Assembly: GCF_963665245.1 (NCBI RefSeq)
Contig: NZ_OY762268.1
Span: forward strand, 496,001-560,000
Reading direction: 5' to 3'
Source of the DNA: an uncultured Paludibaculum sp.
Lineage (GTDB): Bacteria > Acidobacteriota > Terriglobia > Bryobacterales > Bryobacteraceae
Length of the DNA: 64,000 nucleotides
This document shows positions 60,912 through 64,000 of this stretch, piece after piece (positions within the stretch are counted from its first letter, which is position 1; each line of letters begins with the position of its first letter). Under the pieces are notes generated by a model. It searched no databases and was not told the DNA's origin. It worked only from the letters and a program-made list of their open reading frames with translations. The position numbers and the translations under genes are program-made.

Positions 60912-61721
60912 ATGAAGGACTTCAAATTGAGGGCAGCCGGGTTGACCTGCCTGGCGCTGGGCGTCTGTGCTCAGGCGCAGACCGTTTCGAGCTACCGTGC
61001 ATCGGTGAGTGGATCGAACACGGAGTCCGGCAAGTGCACCATCGAGGTTGTGGTGGACAGCGTCGTGGAGATCCAGGTGCGCGGCGAACAAGGCCGCATG
61101 CGGACACTCAGCGGACAACCGGGGCAGTGGCGGCGCTTCCAATGCGACGGCCGTTTGCCTCTGAACATGTCCGAGTTTCGATTCAAGGGCGTTGACGGAC
61201 GCGGACGCGTGGAACTGGTCCAGGATCCACGCAACAACAACGGCGTCGCCATGGTCCGTATTGAGGACAGCAAGGGCGGCAGTGAAGGCTACACGTTCGA
61301 CCTCGAATGGCGCGGCGGCAGCGGCACCGCCGGCGGAAGCTGGGGCGGCGGCAGCAGCTGGGGCAGTGGGAATGGCAGCGGGAATGGCAGCGGCTGGGGT
61401 AGTGGAAACGGCAGCGGCAGCGGGAGCGGTTGGGGTAGCACCCGGCCTGGCTTCGGCGGCAACCGGACCGGCAACCGGTCGCGTATGTCTGAGTCCATTC
61501 GGGCCTGCCAGGACACGCTGAGGAACGACGCGCAGCAGCGCGGCTACACCGACGTACGATTCCGGACCACCAATACCGACAACAACAACGCGCGGATGGA
61601 TCGCGTCACTGGGACTTTGCAGGCACGTGGGCGGAACAACCGTACGGATTCGTTCAACTATTCCTGTGACGCCGATTTCAGCGCCGGCACCGCGACCAAC
61701 GCGGTCGTCAACCGGCAGTAG
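60912..61721 (+). CDS. Secreted protein with Gly/Ser/Asn-rich linker
   Basis: 269 residues. Signal peptide (AAGLTCLALGVCAQAQ) and a very good SD (AGGAGG). The N-terminal domain (about 25-135) has beta character with the cysteines in GKCTIEVVVDS and RRFQCDGRLPL. A low-complexity linker of GSGNGSGWGS-type repeats (about 137-178) joins it to a C-terminal domain (SIRACQDTLRNDAQQRGY ... DSFNYSCDADFS) with two cysteines that may pair. Function unknown; layout recalls surface or matrix proteins. Confidence 0.78.
   Translation: MKDFKLRAAGLTCLALGVCAQAQTVSSYRASVSGSNTESGKCTIEVVVDSVVEIQVRGEQGRMRTLSGQPGQWRRFQCDGRLPLNMSEFRFKGVDGRGRVELVQDPRNNNGVAMVRIEDSKGGSEGYTFDLEWRGGSGTAGGSWGGGSSWGSGNGSGNGSGWGSGNGSGSGSGWGSTRPGFGGNRTGNRSRMSESIRACQDTLRNDAQQRGYTDVRFRTTNTDNNNARMDRVTGTLQARGRNNRTDSFNYSCDADFSAGTATNAVVNRQ
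61351..61440 (+). repeat. Degenerate tandem repeat coding the Gly/Ser/Asn linker
   Basis: Repeated GGCAGCGG(G/A)AATGGCAGC-like units with GGCTGGGGTAG(T/C) interruptions inside the secreted protein gene, coding S-x-W-G-S-G-N-G-S-G units. The repeat could vary in length between strains by slippage. Confidence 0.6.
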
Positions 61722-61735
61722 CTAACAAGCCACCT

Positions 61736-61825
61736 CACCCGCCTTGGCGGAGCATCGCGGATCCTCGCCATTTACTGACATGTCTGTAAGGCGATAGAAT
61801 TGCGGATGACCCGACAAGGCGGGTG
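61736..61825. repeat. Distant inverted repeat flanking the uxaC promoter
   Basis: CACCCGCCTTG (61736-61746) and CAAGGCGGGTG (61815-61825) are perfect 11-base complements 68 bases apart, with TTTTC after the right arm. Transcripts reading through from the previous gene could pair them; transcripts from the inner promoter contain only the right arm. Confidence 0.4.
61771..61800 (+). promoter_or_regulatory. Candidate uxaC promoter with overlapping palindromic operator
   Basis: TTTACT (61771-61776) and TAGAAT (61795-61800), spaced 18, resemble -35/-10 elements. They overlap TTACTGACATGTCTGTAA (61772-61789), an 18-bp palindrome with two mismatched pair positions and a perfect GACATGTC core. A repressor bound there would block the promoter, fitting sugar-acid induction. 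Confidence 0.45.
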
Positions 61826-61830
61826 TTTTC

Positions 61831-63234
61831 ATGTCGTTCATCCACGAAGATTTCCTGCTCTCCTCTCCCTCCGCGCGCAAGCTGTACCACGAGTACGCTC
61901 AAGACCAGCCCATCCTCGACTATCACTGCCATCTGCCTCCGCGCGATGTGGCGAACAATCGCCAGTTCGCGAACCTCTTCGAGATCTGGCTGGAAGGTGA
62001 CCACTACAAGTGGCGCGCGATGCGGGCCGATGGGGTTCCGGAGAATCCCGTCACCGGCGACGCGTCGCCCAAGGACAAGTTCCTGGCCTGGGCCAAGACC
62101 GTACCGGCCACCCTGCGCAACCCGCTCTACCACTGGACCCACCTCGAGCTGAAGCGCTATTTCGGCATCGACGAACTGCTGGACGCCTCCAACGCCGAGA
62201 GGGTATGGGCCCGCGCCAATGAACAACTCGCCACCGACGATCTGCGAGCCTGGGGCATCCTCAACCGATTCCAGGTGAAGGCCGTGTGTACGACGGACGA
62301 TCCCACCGACGATCTGGCCGACCACAAGGCCATAGCGGCGTCTGGCCTCGCCACCAAGGTTTACCCCACGTTCCGCCCCGACAGGGCCATGAACGTCCAT
62401 CAGCCCGTCCAGTTCAACGAATGGCTGGGCCGGTTGGCGCAGGCGGCGAACGTCGACATCACCGGCCTGCCGACCTTCCTCGATGCGCTGAAGCAGCGCC
62501 ACGACTTTTTCCACTCCATGGGTGGCCGCCTCAGTGACCATGGCATCAATGCCGCCTTTGCGGAGCCGTGTACGCAGGGCGAGGCCGCCGAGATCTTCCA
62601 CCGGGCGCGGGCCTGTGTGGCCTCATCGCCGGCCGACCAGGCAAAGTGGTCCTCGTTCCTCATGCTCTTCTTCGGGCGTCTGGACGCCGAGAAGGGCTGG
62701 ACCAAGCAACTGCACCTCATGGCCCGCCGCAGCAACAATACCCGCCTGTTCGGGAAACTCGGGCCGGACACCGGCTTCGACTCCATCGGCGACTGGCCGC
62801 AGATGGACGCCCTGGCCACATACCTCGACACGCTGGACCAGGAGAACGCGCTGCCCAAGACGATCCTCTACAACCTGAATCCGTCGTGGAACTACGCGTT
62901 CGCGACCATGATCGGCAACTTCCAGGACGGCTCGATTGCGGGCAAGATGCAGTTCGGCAGCGGCTGGTGGTTCCTCGATCAGAAAGAGGCCATGGAGTGG
63001 CAGATCAATGCGCTCTCCAATTGCGGCCTGCTGTCGCGTTTTGTGGGCATGCTGACGGATTCCCGCAGCTTCATGTCCTACCCGCGCCACGAGTATTTCC
63101 GGCGTACCCTCTGCAATCTGCTGGGCGATGACATGGAGAAAGGGCTGCTACCCGACAGCTTCGAATTCGTCGGCGGCATGGCACGCAACATCTGCTTCGC
63201 CAACGCCCGCGACTTCTTCGGCCTGGCTCTCTGA
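61831..63234 (+). CDS. uxaC: Glucuronate isomerase
   Basis: 467 residues, typical UxaC length and layout. The N-terminal metal-site segment DYHCHLPPRDVANN (HxH), RWLTHLELKRYFGI-like YHWTHLELKRYFGIDE, VCTTDDPTDDL, TFRPDRAMN, SDHGINAAFAEP and LLSRFVGMLTDSRSFMSYPRHEYFRR all match the family. It interconverts D-glucuronate and D-fructuronate (or galacturonate and tagaturonate), the first step of hexuronate breakdown. A weak SD precedes the ATG. No uxuA/uxuB seen within the window. Confidence 0.95.
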   Translation: MSFIHEDFLLSSPSARKLYHEYAQDQPILDYHCHLPPRDVANNRQFANLFEIWLEGDHYKWRAMRADGVPENPVTGDASPKDKFLAWAKTVPATLRNPLYHWTHLELKRYFGIDELLDASNAERVWARANEQLATDDLRAWGILNRFQVKAVCTTDDPTDDLADHKAIAASGLATKVYPTFRPDRAMNVHQPVQFNEWLGRLAQAANVDITGLPTFLDALKQRHDFFHSMGGRLSDHGINAAFAEPCTQGEAAEIFHRARACVASSPADQAKWSSFLMLFFGRLDAEKGWTKQLHLMARRSNNTRLFGKLGPDTGFDSIGDWPQMDALATYLDTLDQENALPKTILYNLNPSWNYAFATMIGNFQDGSIAGKMQFGSGWWFLDQKEAMEWQINALSNCGLLSRFVGMLTDSRSFMSYPRHEYFRRTLCNLLGDDMEKGLLPDSFEFVGGMARNICFANARDFFGLAL

Positions 63235-63295
63235 CCGGTCGCTTGGCACCCGCCGCGGAAGGTGGCACTATGGAACGGATCAGGGAGGTGAACCG

Positions 63296-64000
63296 ATGTT
63301 CGGCCGACGACCGTTTCTTGGAGTGCTCAGCAGCTTGCCTTTCGCGCCGGGACTGAAGGCGGCTGCGAAGAAACGAGACGTGATCAGCGAGCTGGGGGTG
63401 CGCACATTTATCAACGCGGCGGGCACCTACACGGCCCTGACGGCCTCGTTGATGGCGCCGGAGACGATGGACGCGATGCGCAGCGCGTCGCGCCAATATG
63501 TGAACCTCATCGACCTACAGGATGCCGTCGGCAAGCGCATCGCGGAGTTACTGGAGTGTGAGTCCGCCATGGTGACGGCCGGCGCCGCCTGCGCGCTCAC
63601 CATCGGCACCGCTGCCTGCCTCACGGGCAAGGATCACGACAAGATCCGGCGCCTGCCCGACGTGACGGGCATGAAGACCGAAGTCCTCGTCCAGAAGAGC
63701 CATCGCTATGGCTACGACCATGCCGTGCGGGCCTGCGGTGTGAAACTGGTGGAGATCGAGACCGCTGAGGAACTCGAGAAAGCCGCCGGGCCCCAGTCGG
63801 CCATGATGCTTTTCTTCAACGACGCCGAACCGCGCGGCCAGATCAACGCAGAGGACTGGGCCCGTCTGGGCAAGAAGCTCAACATTCCCACCTTCAACGA
63901 CGCCTCGGCCGACGTGCCGCCCGTCAGCAACCTCAAGAAGTACACCAAGCAGGGCTTCGACCTGGTCACGTTCTCGGGCGGCAAAGGCATCTGCGGCCCC
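63296..64000 (+). CDS. SelA-like PLP-dependent enzyme, N-terminal part (cut by window edge)
   Basis: 235 codons visible; the 3' end is outside the window. GGGAGGTG precedes the ATG. Signature: VISELGVRTFINAAGTYTALT, a PLP-site region MVTAGAACALTIGTAACLTG, NDASADVPP (aspartate for the PLP ring) and FSGGKGI (the lysine that binds PLP). Fold-type I aminotransferase of the SelA/DgaE-like group (D-glucosaminate-6-phosphate ammonia lyase relatives), not selenocysteine synthase proper, because the N-terminal extension of SelA is absent. Next to uxaC, so a sugar-acid role is plausible. Confidence 0.8.
   Translation, partial: MFGRRPFLGVLSSLPFAPGLKAAAKKRDVISELGVRTFINAAGTYTALTASLMAPETMDAMRSASRQYVNLIDLQDAVGKRIAELLECESAMVTAGAACALTIGTAACLTGKDHDKIRRLPDVTGMKTEVLVQKSHRYGYDHAVRACGVKLVEIETAEELEKAAGPQSAMMLFFNDAEPRGQINAEDWARLGKKLNIPTFNDASADVPPVSNLKKYTKQGFDLVTFSGGKGICGP

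Noticed and set aside
61351..61440. CRISPR-like repeat array
   Set aside because: In-frame degenerate coding repeat of the linker, with no constant repeat and spacer pattern.

Overview
The window is GC-rich, tightly packed bacterial chromosome that looks like an acidobacterium of the Bryobacterales/Solibacter lineage. The lineage call rests on established family knowledge: a Solibacter-type C-terminal domain on a CHRD protein (19744-21813), an acidobacterial duplicated-orphan-permease ABC protein paired with an acidobacterial PadR regulator (39198-42196), secreted FG-GAP/ASPIC proteins, and many Tat-secreted carbohydrate enzymes. No rRNA, tRNA or CRISPR array was seen.

Layout. 1-10978 (minus): an eight-gene, mostly overlapping MoxR/Bat-type operon: DUF4159, large VWA/glutamine-amidotransferase-like protein, caspase-like C13 peptidase, TPR-gluzincin peptidase, MoxR ATPase, DUF58, BatA-like VWA protein and a DUF4175-like membrane protein cut by the window edge. 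11197-19653 (minus): a sugar isomerase/epimerase and a redox/propeller module, namely a TPR/FG-GAP protein, a membrane pentaheme cytochrome fused to TPRs, and an FG-GAP/ASPIC protein. 19744-27708: CHRD protein, small hypothetical, M14 peptidase, PspC protein, GH95 fucosidase and a GT2 glycosyltransferase. 28115-34367 (plus): a likely extracellular electron transfer operon (OmcA/MtrC-type decaheme, DmsE/MtrA-type decaheme, MtrB/PioB-type barrel, tetraheme four-repeat cytochrome; 24 haem motifs in all).

34430-39077 is a degraded stretch. A patatin-like phospholipase gene is split by a 1946-bp IS1634-like element whose inverted ends and 6-bp target duplication are visible. In-silico removal of the element restores the reading frame exactly. 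Next to it is a secreted-protein pseudogene with a frameshift and probable internal deletion. 39198-43632 holds the ABC permease/PadR pair with a clear operator, an ECF sigma/anti-sigma pair and OsmC. 43715-49539 is a TolC/adaptor/RND/DUF2892 efflux operon. A lone CpaE-like ATPase follows, then cytochrome bd oxidase (cydAB), a DsbA-like protein, an M28 peptidase with PDZ domain, a hypothetical, a LarA-like protein, small secreted proteins, a Gfo/Idh/MocA plus DUF1080 pair, glucuronate isomerase (uxaC) and a truncated SelA-like PLP enzyme.

Taken together the genes suggest a soil or sediment heterotroph that degrades plant or microbial polysaccharides. It appears able to respire oxygen at low tension (bd oxidase) and to pass electrons through the outer membrane. 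The metabolic picture is inference from gene content; frames, motifs, repeats and hairpins were read directly.
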